Assembly (NCBI RefSeq): GCF_001969265.1 | Contig: NZ_CP019304.1 | Span: forward strand, 372,001-436,000 | Source of the DNA: Arthrobacter sp. QXT-31 | Lineage (GTDB): Bacteria; Actinomycetota; Actinomycetes; Actinomycetales; Micrococcaceae | Direction: 5' to 3' | DNA: 64,000 nt | Part shown: in pieces, positions 28,291 through 36,985 of the stretch | How positions within the stretch are numbered: position 1 is the first letter of the stretch | How the letters are laid out: every line of letters begins with the position of its first letter | Position numbers and translations under genes: made by a program | The notes under the pieces: model-generated | Databases searched by the model: none | Told to the model about the DNA's origin: nothing | The model's input: the letters and a program-made list of their open reading frames with translations, nothing else

Positions 28291-30353
28291 AGGATATCCG
28301 CGATGCGCCAGCGCCCCTCCACCTGGACAAGCACCAGCCGCAGCCGGACAGCCTGCTGCGGTGCGCCCGTCGCCACGACTCCGCCGTCCACTCCCTGCTC
28401 CTCGTAGCCCGTCGCCGACGATGTCGCGGCCACCACCGCCCTTGTGGGCGTGCTTTCGGGCAGGCGGCGGAGACCGGTCAGGCTGGTCCTGAACCCGGCA
28501 ACCACTGTTCCGGATCTCTCGAGATGGGTGCGGATTGCCCGGTCCGCGGCATGGGCAGGGGTGTTCGGTGCGTTGACGTCGTCGAGCCAGTTCAGCCTGC
28601 CGTCCCGCAGCGCCAGCGAACGCAGCTCCGCCAGGCCGCGCACCGCTTCGACGGGATCCTTTGCCGCGAGCTGTCGCCGTACGTCATCCGGGACGCCGGC
28701 TTGTTGCTGCACAGCGCCCTGCGGGGATCCGGGGCTGCCAGCCGGAAGGACGCCTTGGCCGGTGGCGGCTGGTTGCCCGGTTTCCGGGCCCGGATTCTGC
28801 GCCACTGGGCCTGACTGCTGTGCAGCGCCGGGCAGTCCCACGCCAGGCAGTCCCAGAAGTGCGGCGCCGGAAAGTACCGCCGCCGTACACGCACCGCCCG
28901 CCATGGCCAGCCGCCGGCTGCGGCGCCCGTTGGCTCCGACGGTCCTGCGGACCCGTGCGGGCGAAGCGACAGACGCCGTGCTGTCCGTGGTTCGCTTCTC
29001 TGCGCTGTCTCTGACGGAGGAGCGCCTGTCGGATGAATGCCTGACGGAGGAGCGCGTAGCGGAGGAGTGCCCGACCGCTATGTGTCTGCCTGCAGCAAGT
29101 CTGGTTGCAGTCTCTCTGCCAGCAGTGTGTCTGGCTGCAGTGTGTCTGGCTGCCCGGCTGACAGCGTCCCGCCGGCCGGTCGCGTGCCCAACGCCTTGGT
29201 TGAGCCGGGCAGACCCGGACCCGGATTCCCTTGCCACCGCACGCGGGAGCGGTGGCAAGGGAACCGCGGTTTCGCCGCGCGGCGACAGCCGGATGACGGC
29301 CCTGACCCAGCCTGTGGTCTTCAGCCGTCTGGCCCAGGAGTGGAGGCAGTTCCGGAGCCGTCCACCGGGCGGCGGGAGGGGCCGTCGCGTCAGCAGCTCT
29401 GGCAGGACGGTGTCATGCACTGAACGGGACAGGTCTACGGGGACCGCGGCCGCGCTGCAGTACACGGCCCTGGCAAACTCACCCGCGGCGGGACGTTGCC
29501 GCCGGTCATCGCTGAGGCCCGCCTCCAGCGCTGCCGCCAGCTCGGCGGGGACTTCCGGAACAAGCAGGGACAGCGGCGGCCTGGCCGCTGACGGCGGTGG
29601 AGGCTGGCCGGTGAGACAGTACCAGCCCAGTGCAGCGGCCGCGTAGACGTCGCGTCCCGGCTGGAGTCCTGCCCGGACCGCATCCAACGGAGCCGGATCC
29701 GCGAAGCCGTCAGTACGCTGGTCCGGAACTCCGGAGGCGTCGCCCACCATCCGCGCGACACCCAGGTCGGCCAGCAGAGGCTTTCCGTGGGCGGTGAAGA
29801 GAACGTTGCCGGGTGCCACGTCGGAGTGAGTGAACCCTTTGCCGTGCAGATAGCCCAGAACCTGCGCGATCGGCGTCAGGACGGTGACGGTCTCGCCGAC
29901 GCCCAACCGGCCCCTCGCGGTGACCAGCTGCTGGAGGGAGCCCCCGGCGGCATAGTCCATCAGGAGCCCGAAGCTGCCCTCCTGGGGTTCACCGGTTCTG
30001 ACAAGGCCGTAGGCCTTAACCAGGTGTTCGTGGTCCAGGACGGACATCACCAGGAGTTCACGGCGGACATCCTCCTCGCGGGCGGTTCCGCCACCGGCTT
30101 CGAGAGTGCTGGATCCCTCGCTGCCTGCCGGCCTGCCGAAGCACTTCAGGGCCAGCTTCACTCCTGTGGAGTCCTGCGAGACCAGCCACACTTCGGCATT
30201 GCCGCCGTGGCCCAACCGGCGGCAGACGGAGTAGCCCTCGACAGCAGGCGCCTCCCCCGACGGAACCCGCATTTGCGCTCTCTGGCTTTCCGGGCTGAAG
30301 CTCTCCTGGCCGGTGCATTCGGGATTGTGATGCTCCAAGTTCTGCTGGTCCAT
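28281..30353 (-). CDS. Serine/threonine protein kinase with C-terminal membrane anchor
   Basis: Hanks-type kinase, 690 residues from the ATG giving MDQQNLEHHNPECTG. Glycine loop GHGGNAEVW (48-56), ATP-binding Lys 70 (LALKCFG) and catalytic loop HSDVAPGNVLF are present. HSD replaces the usual HRD (a non-RD kinase), and the DFG motif is DLG. After the kinase domain comes a Ser/Thr/Arg/His repeat-like stretch (about 440-500). One membrane segment follows (RRLAMAGGACTAAVLSGAALLGL). The last part is an extracellular domain of about 130 residues. Extracytoplasmic sensing is inferred. Activity is plausible, because the catalytic Asp, Asn and Lys are kept. Divergent from lipB. Confidence 0.9.
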   Translation of the reverse strand: MDQQNLEHHNPECTGQESFSPESQRAQMRVPSGEAPAVEGYSVCRRLGHGGNAEVWLVSQDSTGVKLALKCFGRPAGSEGSSTLEAGGGTAREEDVRRELLVMSVLDHEHLVKAYGLVRTGEPQEGSFGLLMDYAAGGSLQQLVTARGRLGVGETVTVLTPIAQVLGYLHGKGFTHSDVAPGNVLFTAHGKPLLADLGVARMVGDASGVPDQRTDGFADPAPLDAVRAGLQPGRDVYAAAALGWYCLTGQPPPPSAARPPLSLLVPEVPAELAAALEAGLSDDRRQRPAAGEFARAVYCSAAAVPVDLSRSVHDTVLPELLTRRPLPPPGGRLRNCLHSWARRLKTTGWVRAVIRLSPRGETAVPLPPLPRAVARESGSGSARLNQGVGHATGRRDAVSRAARHTAARHTAGRETATRLAAGRHIAVGHSSATRSSVRHSSDRRSSVRDSAEKRTTDSTASVASPARVRRTVGANGRRSRRLAMAGGACTAAVLSGAALLGLPGVGLPGAAQQSGPVAQNPGPETGQPAATGQGVLPAGSPGSPQGAVQQQAGVPDDVRRQLAAKDPVEAVRGLAELRSLALRDGRLNWLDDVNAPNTPAHAADRAIRTHLERSGTVVAGFRTSLTGLRRLPESTPTRAVVAATSSATGYEEQGVDGGVVATGAPQQAVRLRLVLVQVEGRWRIADILAD

Positions 30354-30515
30354 GGTTAAGGAGTACCGGAAAGCCGCATTTCCTGCAGAAGTTATCCACA
30401 GGCAGACCTGGCCGTTTGCCCGGCACCCGGGATGGCGCGGAATGTGACCGGGAACAGGGTGAGAGCTTGGGCACACTATCGGGCAGGATGGCGGCTGAGG
30501 TCTAAGCTGGAATGC

Positions 30516-31184
30516 ATGACTCTTGAGTTCACAAAGCTCGGTCTTGCCCCGGATTTCGTCGATTACAGCCACGCCTGGGACATCCAGCGCGAAATCCATG
30601 AAAATGTCCTGGCCGGCAAGGCCCCCAGCACAGTACTCCTCCTCGAACACGCCGCCGTCTACACGGCCGGAAAACTGACAGAGGATCATGAGCGGCCGTT
30701 CGACGGCACCCCCGTGGTTCCCGTGGACCGCGGCGGCAAGCTCACCTGGCACGGACCGGGCCAGCTCATCGGATACCCGATTATCAAGCTGAAGAACAAG
30801 GCCGGAATCCGTGACTATGTGGAGCGCCTGGAGGCCGTGATCATAGCGGTCCTCGCTGACTACGGCATCGCTGCCGTCCGGATCAAGGGCCGCGCAGGTG
30901 TGTGGATCGAGGCGGATGCCAAGGGTCCCGACCGCAAGATCGCCGCCATCGGAATCAGGGTCAGCCAGGGCGTCACTATGCACGGATTCGCCATCAACTG
31001 CAATAACGACCTCGCACCCTACGGCCAGATCATCGCCTGCGGAATCACCGATGCCGGTGTGACCACCATCGCCCAGGAAACGGGCCGCGATGTGTCCCCG
31101 GCCGATCTCGTTTCGCGGATCATCGAGGAACTGCGCAACAATGAAGACGCCCTAGTTGCAACCCCCGAAGGAGCTCTCCTGTGA
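30516..31184 (+). CDS. lipB: Octanoyl-[acyl-carrier-protein]:protein octanoyltransferase
   Basis: Transfers octanoate from ACP to lipoyl domains, the first step of lipoate synthesis. 222 residues from the ATG giving [21 protein letters not shown]; the longer upstream frame is not conserved. Motifs include [18 protein letters not shown], the catalytic Lys in [22 protein letters not shown] and the catalytic Cys in [13 protein letters not shown]. Its TGA overlaps the GTG of lipA by one reading-frame step, so the two are translationally coupled. Its substrate proteins (SucB lipoyl domains) are encoded 8 kb upstream. Confidence 0.97.
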   Translation: MTLEFTKLGLAPDFVDYSHAWDIQREIHENVLAGKAPSTVLLLEHAAVYTAGKLTEDHERPFDGTPVVPVDRGGKLTWHGPGQLIGYPIIKLKNKAGIRDYVERLEAVIIAVLADYGIAAVRIKGRAGVWIEADAKGPDRKIAAIGIRVSQGVTMHGFAINCNNDLAPYGQIIACGITDAGVTTIAQETGRDVSPADLVSRIIEELRNNEDALVATPEGALL

Positions 31185-32200
31185 CCCTGGCACCAGAAGG
31201 CCGGAAAATGCTGCGGATCGAGCAGCGCAACGCGGCCACCCCGGTGGAACGCAAACCGGACTGGATCAAGGCCAAGGTCCAGATGGGCCCGGAATTCGTC
31301 GGCCTGAAGAACCTGGTCAAGAAGGAGGGCCTGCACACCGTCTGCGAAGAGGCCGGCTGCCCCAACATCTTTGAATGCTGGGAAGACAAGGAAGCCACCT
31401 TCCTCATCGGCGGCTCCGAATGCACCCGCCGCTGCGACTTCTGCCAGATCGACACCGGCAAACCCTCCCCCGTGGACCGGTTCGAACCCACCAAGGTCGC
31501 CCGCTCCGTCCAGGCCATGCAGCTCCGGTACGCCACCGTCACCGGCGTCGCCCGCGATGACCTCGAGGACGAAGGCGTCTGGCTCTACGCCGAAACCGTC
31601 CGCAGGATCCACGAACTCAACCCCGGCACCGGCGTCGAACTCCTCATCCCGGACTTCTCCGGCAACCCCGACCACATCGCCGCGATCTGCGACTCCAAAC
31701 CCGAGGTCTTCGCGCACAACGTCGAAACCGTGCCCCGGATCTTCAAGCGCATCCGCCCCGCGTTCCGCTACGAACGCTCCCTGGACGTCATCACCCAGGG
31801 CCGGAACCTGGGCATGGTCACCAAATCCAACCTCATCCTGGGAATGGGCGAAACCCGCGAGGAAATCTCCGAGGCCCTGCGTGACCTGCACCAGGCCGGC
31901 TGCGACCTGATCACCATCACCCAGTACCTGCGCCCGAGTGAGCGGCACCTGCCCGTGGACCGCTGGGTCAAACCCCAGGAATTCGTGGACCTGCAGCACG
32001 AAGCCGAAGAGATCGGCTTCCTCGGCGTCATGTCCGGCCCCCTGGTCCGCTCCTCCTACCGCGCCGGCCGGCTCTGGGCCACCGCCATGCGCAAAAAAGG
32101 CCGCGACATCCCCGCCGAACTCGCCCACATCGCCGAGGGCATCCAGGACTCCGGAACCACCCGCCAGGAAGCCAGCACCCTGCTGGCGGCGCACCAGTAG
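31181..32200 (+). CDS. lipA: Lipoyl synthase (radical SAM)
   Basis: Inserts two sulfurs into protein-bound octanoyl groups. The 339-residue enzyme has the auxiliary cluster cysteines ([12 protein letters not shown]) and the radical-SAM CX3CX2C motif CTRRCDFC. The C-terminal RSSYRAG serine ligand of the auxiliary cluster is also present. It starts at the GTG overlapping lipB's stop. The codons downstream are strongly GC-biased with no frameshift. A terminator follows, before the DUF4191 gene. Confidence 0.97.
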   Translation: MTLAPEGRKMLRIEQRNAATPVERKPDWIKAKVQMGPEFVGLKNLVKKEGLHTVCEEAGCPNIFECWEDKEATFLIGGSECTRRCDFCQIDTGKPSPVDRFEPTKVARSVQAMQLRYATVTGVARDDLEDEGVWLYAETVRRIHELNPGTGVELLIPDFSGNPDHIAAICDSKPEVFAHNVETVPRIFKRIRPAFRYERSLDVITQGRNLGMVTKSNLILGMGETREEISEALRDLHQAGCDLITITQYLRPSERHLPVDRWVKPQEFVDLQHEAEEIGFLGVMSGPLVRSSYRAGRLWATAMRKKGRDIPAELAHIAEGIQDSGTTRQEASTLLAAHQ

Positions 32201-32221
32201 CACCAGGCATTTCCCACGGTC

Positions 32222-32262
32222 AGGGGCCGGACACCGGAACATTCCGGCGTCCGGCCCTTTGT
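32222..32262 (+). terminator. Terminator after lipA
   Basis: The stem GGGCCGGACACCGGA / TCCGGCGTCCGGCCC with a short loop is followed by TTTG. Confidence 0.8.
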
Positions 32263-32288
32263 CGTGAATCACGTAGAATTAAGGCACT

Positions 32289-33041
32289 ATGGCGAAATCC
32301 CCTGACTCCAGCAACAACACTCCTGCGGCCGCTGACGCCTCCAAGCGCGGACTTTTCGGGCGCAAGCCCAAAACCGTGAAGGCGAAGAAGCCCAGCCGGC
32401 TCAAGCAGATCCGCGAGGTCTTCAACATGACCCGCCGCCACGACCCCATGGTTCCGTGGCTCATGCTGCTGGCGTTCCTGGGCGTAGTCGCCGTCAGCTT
32501 CCTCGTCGGCTTCCTTCTGGACAACTGGATCACGGGCCTGATCATCGGCATCCCGCTTGGTTTCCTGGCGGCCACGCTGATCCTGTCGCGTCGGGCCGAA
32601 CGTGCTGCGTTCGCGCAGATCGAGAACCAGCCGGGTGCCTCGGGCGCCGCGCTGGGCACGCTCCGCCGGGGCTGGATTACCGAGGAGCAGCCCGTGGCTA
32701 TGAACCCGCGGACCCAGGACGCCGTTTTCCGCGCGATCGGGCGTCCCGGCGTCATCCTTGTTAGTGAGGGACCCACGCATCGCGTGCGCCCGCTGATCGA
32801 AGGCGAGCGGAAAAAGCTGGCCCGCATCCTTCCCAACGTCACCATCCACGTCATCGAAACAGGGCGCGGTGAGGGTCAGGTCCCCATCAGCCAGGTGGCG
32901 AAGAAGATGAACAAGCTCAACAAGGAGCTCACCAAGACCGAGGTCAGCGCCGTGTCCAAGCGCATTTCATCGCTGGGCACCCGCCTTCCGATCCCCAAGG
33001 GCGTGGACCCTTACAAGGCCCGCCCCCAGCGCGGACGCTAA
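32289..33041 (+). CDS. DUF4191 membrane protein
   Basis: 250-residue protein conserved beside lipA in actinobacteria; function unknown. After a basic N-terminus (about 1-45) come two adjacent membrane helices (PMVPWLMLLAFLGVVAVSFLVGFLL and WITGLIIGIPLGFLAATLIL). A soluble C-terminal domain follows (RPGVILVSEGPTHRVRPLIEGERKKLARILPNV), ending with a basic tail. Genomic neighbourhood with lipoate genes is the only clue to its role. Confidence 0.93.
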   Translation: MAKSPDSSNNTPAAADASKRGLFGRKPKTVKAKKPSRLKQIREVFNMTRRHDPMVPWLMLLAFLGVVAVSFLVGFLLDNWITGLIIGIPLGFLAATLILSRRAERAAFAQIENQPGASGAALGTLRRGWITEEQPVAMNPRTQDAVFRAIGRPGVILVSEGPTHRVRPLIEGERKKLARILPNVTIHVIETGRGEGQVPISQVAKKMNKLNKELTKTEVSAVSKRISSLGTRLPIPKGVDPYKARPQRGR

Positions 33042-33052
33042 TCCGCCTGAAC

Positions 33053-33097
33053 CGCCCCGGTGGCCGCCGCATCTGCGCCGGCCCCGGGGCGTTTCCT
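33053..33097 (+). terminator. Probable terminator after the DUF4191 gene
   Basis: CGCCCCGG (33053-33060) pairs with CCGGGGCG (33084-33091) around a GC-rich inner loop, followed by TTTCC. Confidence 0.65.
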
Positions 33098-33173
33098 TTG
33101 AGCGGCAGGTTCCATTTGAACCAAATGCTGCAAACCAGCCAGACCCCAGCAACTACAGAAGCCGGAGCCTCCT

Positions 33174-33653
33174 GTGAAATTCCCGTCCCCGTCCGCCGTC
33201 ATCCGTGCGTTCCGCCTGCTTGCGGTCGCCGAGGCCTGCAGCTGGGCCGCCCTTCTGGTTGGCATGTACTTCAAATGGATCGCCAAGACCACCGAACTCG
33301 GCGTGGAGATCGCCGGACCCGTACACGGTGCACTGTTCATCGGCTACAGCGTGGCGGCCCTCGTCCTGTGGCGGCTGCAGCGCTGGCCATTCGTCGTGGC
33401 GCTGTTTGCCGGCCTCTCCGCAGTCTTCCCCTTCGCCACGGTCCTGTTTGAGCGGTGGGCGCTCCGCCGCGGGCACCTCTCGGCCCGCCAGCTGGATGCG
33501 GACGAGCTACATGCGGACCAGCTACATGCGGACGAGGACCGTGTTCATGGCCTTGTCATGGAGCCCGCGCTGGCCGGGGTCGAAGATGACCGCAGGGATC
33601 ACCAGGCAGAGCAGGACGGTGCGGACGAGGGCGGCCAGCGGGCCGGCCGCTGA
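33174..33653 (+). CDS. DUF3817 membrane protein with anomalous C-terminal extension
   Basis: The first about 105 residues are a clear DUF3817-type protein: three hydrophobic helices, GPVHGALFIGYSVAALVLWRLQRWPFVVALFAG, and an ending FERWALRRG that normally lies near the C-terminus. The frame then continues through a 5-residue tandem repeat (LDADE-LHADQ-LHADE) and another 40 residues that are antisense to the RDD gene. No stop occurs before 33653. The native end was probably lost by the 15-bp repeat expansion or a nearby indel. The function of DUF3817 proteins is unknown; integral membrane. Confidence 0.8.
   Translation: MKFPSPSAVIRAFRLLAVAEACSWAALLVGMYFKWIAKTTELGVEIAGPVHGALFIGYSVAALVLWRLQRWPFVVALFAGLSAVFPFATVLFERWALRRGHLSARQLDADELHADQLHADEDRVHGLVMEPALAGVEDDRRDHQAEQDGADEGGQRAGR
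33491..33535. repeat. Three 15-bp tandem units at convergent gene ends
   Basis: GCTGGATGCGGACGA, GCTACATGCGGACCA and GCTACATGCGGACGA are adjacent. On the minus strand the rightmost unit contains the RDD gene's last codons and TAG stop. On the plus strand the units encode a 5-aa repeat in the DUF3817 frame. Confidence 0.9.
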
Positions 33654-33959
33654 GCCGTCCGGCTTCACCACGTGGATGCCCATGGCACGGTGGCCGATGC
33701 TGTAGCCGAGGGTTCCGATCAGCAGGATCTGTTCAACTGCGAAGACGGCGAGCGTGGCCATGGAGTTGCCCGACAGGAACACGTTGCTGATCAGCAGGGC
33801 AATGGTCCAGTCAATGATGATCGCCAGGATCCTGCGGCCAGCGCGGGCCATGGATCCGGGGCCTGATTCGGGGAAGCCCAGGCGTTCCCCGGGGTACCTG
33901 GAAATGCCGGAAGTGTCCGGTCCGGTGAGCCACGAACCAATGTCTCTGCGATCTACCAC
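33522..33959 (-). CDS. RDD-family membrane protein
   Basis: A 145-residue protein with the RDD signature in GSMARAGRRILAIIIDWTIALLIS, and membrane helices at about 40-60, 68-85 and 105-125. GYSIGHRAMGIHVV marks the conserved second block. RDD proteins are small membrane proteins of uncertain function, proposed as transporters. The gene is convergent with DUF3817 (132-bp overlap of the open frames) and divergent from glnA. Confidence 0.9.
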   Translation of the reverse strand: MVDRRDIGSWLTGPDTSGISRYPGERLGFPESGPGSMARAGRRILAIIIDWTIALLISNVFLSGNSMATLAVFAVEQILLIGTLGYSIGHRAMGIHVVKPDGSAAGPLAALVRTVLLCLVIPAVIFDPGQRGLHDKAMNTVLVRM

Positions 33960-34109
33960 CTACCAAGTTTAGCGAGCCACGTGCGGCCTCGTTTACCCAA
34001 GCGCCTGCGGTCCTGTTACCCAAGCGCCGGCGGCAGGGAACGTTCACACTCTGGATGGGCGTGGACCACACTGTGGACTCCGTATAGCGTTTACATATCA
34101 GGAGGTTCT

Positions 34110-34147
34110 GTAACCTGCCGGAAACAATGTGGACACGGACGGGAAAT
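34110..34147 (+). promoter_or_regulatory. Predicted GlnR-binding array upstream of glnA
   Basis: GTAAC-n6-GAAAC-n6-GACAC-n6-GAAAT, with every spacer exactly 6 nt. This is the a1-b1-a2-b2 arrangement described for GlnR sites at streptomycete nitrogen genes. It lies 129 bp before the glnA start. The rest of the 316-bp intergenic region (33960-34275) holds no ORF that I can support. Confidence 0.8.
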
Positions 34148-34275
34148 CCCGAATCCCTAGGGTGGTAACAGTTGCCAGCGAGCCGGGAGCGGGGCACTTT
34201 TGTGCTTCCGCCCCGTGGATTGCGCCGGACCACTTGGCTTTTCAGCCAGTTATTACATATGCGTAAGGAGCATAG

Positions 34276-35700
34276 ATGTTCAAGACTGCGGACGAAGTCC
34301 TCAAGTTCATCAAAGATGAAGACATTCGGTTTATCGATATCCGCTTCACCGACCTCCCCGGCGTTCAGCAGCACTTCAACGTGCCCGCCAAGAGCGTGGA
34401 CGCCGACTTCTTCGTCAACGGCCAGCTGTTCGATGGCTCTTCCATCCGCGGCTTCCAGGGCATCGCCGAGTCTGACATGCAGCTCATCCCGGACGTCACC
34501 ACCGCGTTCCTGGACACCTTCCGCATGGAGAAGACCCTTGCGCTGAACTTCTCCATCGTGAACCCCCGCACGGGCGACCCGTACCACCGCGACCCCCGTG
34601 GCGTGGCAGAGAAGGCTGAAGCCTACCTCGCCTCCACCGGCATCGCCGACACCGCGTTCTTCGCTCCCGAAGCAGAGTTCTTCGTGTTCGACAACGTCCA
34701 GTACCAGTCCTCCCCCGAGGGCAGCTTCTACAAGATCGACTCCGAAGAAGCCCACTGGAACACCGGCCGCGAAGAAGAGGGCGGCAACCTGGGCTACAAG
34801 ACCCCCGTCAAGGGCGGTTACTTCCCGGTTTCCCCGACCGACAAGCAGGCCGACCTGCGTGACGCCATGTGTGTCGCCCTGGACGAGGCCGGCCTCGAGG
34901 TTGAGCGCAGCCACCACGAAGTTGGCTCCGCCGGCCAGGCCGAGATCAACTACAAGTTCACCACGCTGACCCACGCGGCTGATGACCTGCAGAAGTTCAA
35001 GTACGTCATCAAGAACACCGCCGACGCCTGGGGCAAGTCCGTCACCTTCATGCCGAAGCCGGTCTTCGGTGACAACGGCTCGGGCATGCACTGCCACCAG
35101 TCGCTGTGGAGCAACGGCGAGCCGCTGTTCTACGACGAGAAGGGCTACGCCGGCCTGTCCGACACCGCCCGCTGGTACATCGGCGGCCTGCTGAAGCACG
35201 CCGACGCCGTCCTCGCGTTCACCAACCCGACGGTCAACTCCTACCGCCGCCTGGTCAAGGGCTTCGAAGCCCCTGTCAACATGGTCTACTCGCAGGGCAA
35301 CCGCTCCGCCGGCATCCGCATCCCGATCACGGGTTCCAACCCGAAGGCCAAGCGCATCGAGTTCCGCGCTCCGGACCCCTCCTCCAACCCGTACCTGGCC
35401 TTCGCTGCCCAGCTGATGGCCGGCATTGACGGCATCCGCAACCGCATCGAGCCCCCGGCCCCGATCGACAAGGACCTCTACGAGCTCCCCGCCGAGGAAG
35501 CCAAGGACATCCCCAAGGCTCCGGGCACCCTTGAGGAAGCCCTGGAGGCCCTGCGCGAGGACAACGAGTTCCTGCAGGCTGGCGGCGTGTTCACCCAGGA
35601 CCTGATCGACACCTGGATCGAGTACAAGTACGAGAACGAGATCCGCCCGCTGTCGCTGCGCCCGAACCCCTACGAGTTCGAGCTCTACTACGGCGTCTAG
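34276..35700 (+). CDS. glnA: Glutamine synthetase type I (adenylylatable)
   Basis: ATP-dependent synthesis of glutamine from glutamate and ammonia; dodecameric cytosolic enzyme. The 474 residues include [41 protein letters not shown], the ATP-binding [16 protein letters not shown] and [10 protein letters not shown]. The adenylylation loop [16 protein letters not shown] carries the Tyr that GlnE modifies. Start ATG after AAGGAG. The final 24 bp of coding sequence form one attachment site of an integrated element, so the stop codon and hairpin just downstream may be element-derived. Confidence 0.98.
   Translation: MFKTADEVLKFIKDEDIRFIDIRFTDLPGVQQHFNVPAKSVDADFFVNGQLFDGSSIRGFQGIAESDMQLIPDVTTAFLDTFRMEKTLALNFSIVNPRTGDPYHRDPRGVAEKAEAYLASTGIADTAFFAPEAEFFVFDNVQYQSSPEGSFYKIDSEEAHWNTGREEEGGNLGYKTPVKGGYFPVSPTDKQADLRDAMCVALDEAGLEVERSHHEVGSAGQAEINYKFTTLTHAADDLQKFKYVIKNTADAWGKSVTFMPKPVFGDNGSGMHCHQSLWSNGEPLFYDEKGYAGLSDTARWYIGGLLKHADAVLAFTNPTVNSYRRLVKGFEAPVNMVYSQGNRSAGIRIPITGSNPKAKRIEFRAPDPSSNPYLAFAAQLMAGIDGIRNRIEPPAPIDKDLYELPAEEAKDIPKAPGTLEEALEALREDNEFLQAGGVFTQDLIDTWIEYKYENEIRPLSLRPNPYEFELYYGV
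35675..35698 (+). repeat. attL: 24-bp direct repeat in the glnA 3' end
   Basis: Runs from AGTTCGAGCTC to GGCGTCT, encoding the last residues (EFELYYGV) of GlnA. Identical over all 24 bases to 41038-41061; the next base differs (A here, G on the right). Confidence 0.93.
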
Positions 35701-35726
35701 CTAGATCACGCGGCTAAAGCGGCCGT

Positions 35727-35745
35727 AGTCCGCAGGCAGTCCGCA
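35727..35745 (+). repeat. Left integrase arm-site repeats
   Basis: AGTCCGCA at 35727-35734 and 35738-35745, an 11-bp period. The same octamer with the same period occurs at the other end of the element. Confidence 0.75.
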
Positions 35746-35760
35746 AGAATCCCGCTACAG

Positions 35761-35804
35761 AAAAGGCCGGCTCCAGGTTTCACCACCTGAAGCCGGCCTT
35801 TTTA
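35761..35804 (+). terminator. Terminator hairpin downstream of glnA
   Basis: AAAAGGCCGGCTCCAGGT pairs with ACCTGAAGCCGGCCTTTT with one mismatch, and T residues follow. It works for glnA and, as its complement, for the convergent integrase remnant. It lies inside the element. Confidence 0.9.
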
Positions 35805-35819
35805 CTTCCCCGCATGCGC

Positions 35820-36660
35820 CTATGCCCGCTGCTCACTCCGTGAGTTCAGCCGCTCCCCTAGCACCTTGGCGACAGCCGCTCTGGCGGATTCCTCCTTATC
35901 GGGCCACATACGCCCGTAGGTGTCCAGCGTGGTCTTTGCCGATGAATGTCGCAGGTTCTTCTGAACAACCTTCACGTCAAGGCCTTGGGCAGTAAGCAGT
36001 GAAGCGAAGTAGTGCCGAAAATCGTGGAACCTGAAGCCCTCCGGCAGGTCTTTGACAGTTGCCCGCGCCTCTCGGAAATAGTGCTCGAGGCGGTACGGCG
36101 ACAGGGCCCGCTCCCCACTCGTCGGTAACGAGCGTTTCGCTCCCCCACTTCACATGGTTTACCGACAGCTCGAGGCACAGAATCTGAGGGATCGGGATTG
36201 GCGTCCTGGACTCCTCAGTCTTGAGCTCCACGCCGGGATACTGAATGGCGGGTGAGATAAGTCCGCGCATGAAGTCCACGTCGGAAACACGCAGCGCCAC
36301 GGCCTCAGCAACGCGAAGCCCTGCGAACGCGGCTAGTAGAACGGCGGGACGTTGACCAGCCGGCATCGCATCATGTAACGCCCACACCTGCTCGGTGGTG
36401 GCGACATACGGCCTCTGTTTTCCGGCCTTCGGCGCCGTGCGCCGACTCAACGGCGACTTTGGCAGCAGCCCGTCATGGACGTCATCAAAAAAAGGCTGCC
36501 CCATCCGGGAGTGCAGGGCGTACACCGTAGAATCAGCCAGACCTTCGGCACTGAGTTTCGCCGTCCACGCCTTGACCTCGGATGGCCACACACTCTTCAG
36601 CGCACGGTTCCCGAAAGCATCATTAATGTGGCGTGGTGAAACAGGACGTTGCAGCGCTCC
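35820..36660 (-). pseudogene. int: Tyrosine recombinase (phage-type integrase), frameshifted and N-truncated
   Basis: Site-specific recombinase that would insert and excise the element. The catalytic region is recognisable: FAGLRVAEAVALRVSDVDF (first Arg), then after a +1 shift near 36110-36116 the frame continues RALSPYRLEHYFREAR. HDFRHYFASLL (His-x-x-Arg), LRHSSAKTTLDTYGRMWP (His and nucleophile Tyr) and a TAG at 35820 follow. Residues around SPRHINDAFGNRALKSV can be followed upstream, but the N-terminal arm-binding domain is missing. About 280 of an expected roughly 380-400 residues remain. All active-site residues survive, split between two frames. Confidence 0.88.
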
Positions 36661-36694
36661 CGCGGCTGCTAGGGAACATGGGCCGGCGACGCGG

Positions 36695-36838
36695 ATGTAT
36701 TGGGTTCATGCCCATGTTTCCCTTGCCGGCGTCGAGTATGACTTTCTGGCGCCGGAGGTGGAGGGTGACCGTGCCGACATTCGTTCTTGGGAGTATGGGC
36801 ACTGGCCGAGGGTGGAGGCTGCTGTTCCGCTGAAGGGC
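36695..36838 (+). pseudogene. 5' part of a hypothetical gene split by IS21
   Basis: ATG giving MYWVHAHVSLAGVEYDFL and 48 codons ending ...AAVPLKG at the IS boundary. Removing the IS and one target duplication continues in frame at 39564 (GGSVKVYAEAM) for another 103 codons. The restored product is about 150 residues, Trp-rich at its N-terminus, soluble. I recognise no family. It is antisense to the decayed integrase 5' end, so the start is uncertain. Confidence 0.5.
36833..36838. repeat. IS21 target duplication, left (AAGGGC)
   Basis: The six bases AAGGGC before the TGT end of the IS recur at 39558-39563. Confidence 0.9.
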
Positions 36839-36985
36839 TGTCAACGGCAGCCTAGAAATGACCGGTGGCGGCATGTTGGTTTGCCCGTTGGCGGCAGGTG
36901 ATTGACCGGTGGCGGCAAGTATTTTTGGACAGCGTCAGGTGCCCCGGGCGTGCCGGGTTGGTGGGGGCGCCTGACCGGTTTTGGG

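Noticed and set aside
30354..30983. 210-residue N-terminal extension of the kinase frame
   Set aside because: It is antisense to lipB and is not kinase-like; the ATG at 30353 starts the recognisable protein.
35675..35700. tRNA gene as the attachment site of the integrated element
   Set aside because: The repeated core is coding sequence of glnA; no cloverleaf can be drawn around either copy.
36395..36901. A 168-residue plus-strand frame from 36395
   Set aside because: Its first half is antisense to the integrase remnant and its end lies inside the IS21 terminal repeat. Only the part from 36695 to 36838 was kept, as the 5' end of a split gene.
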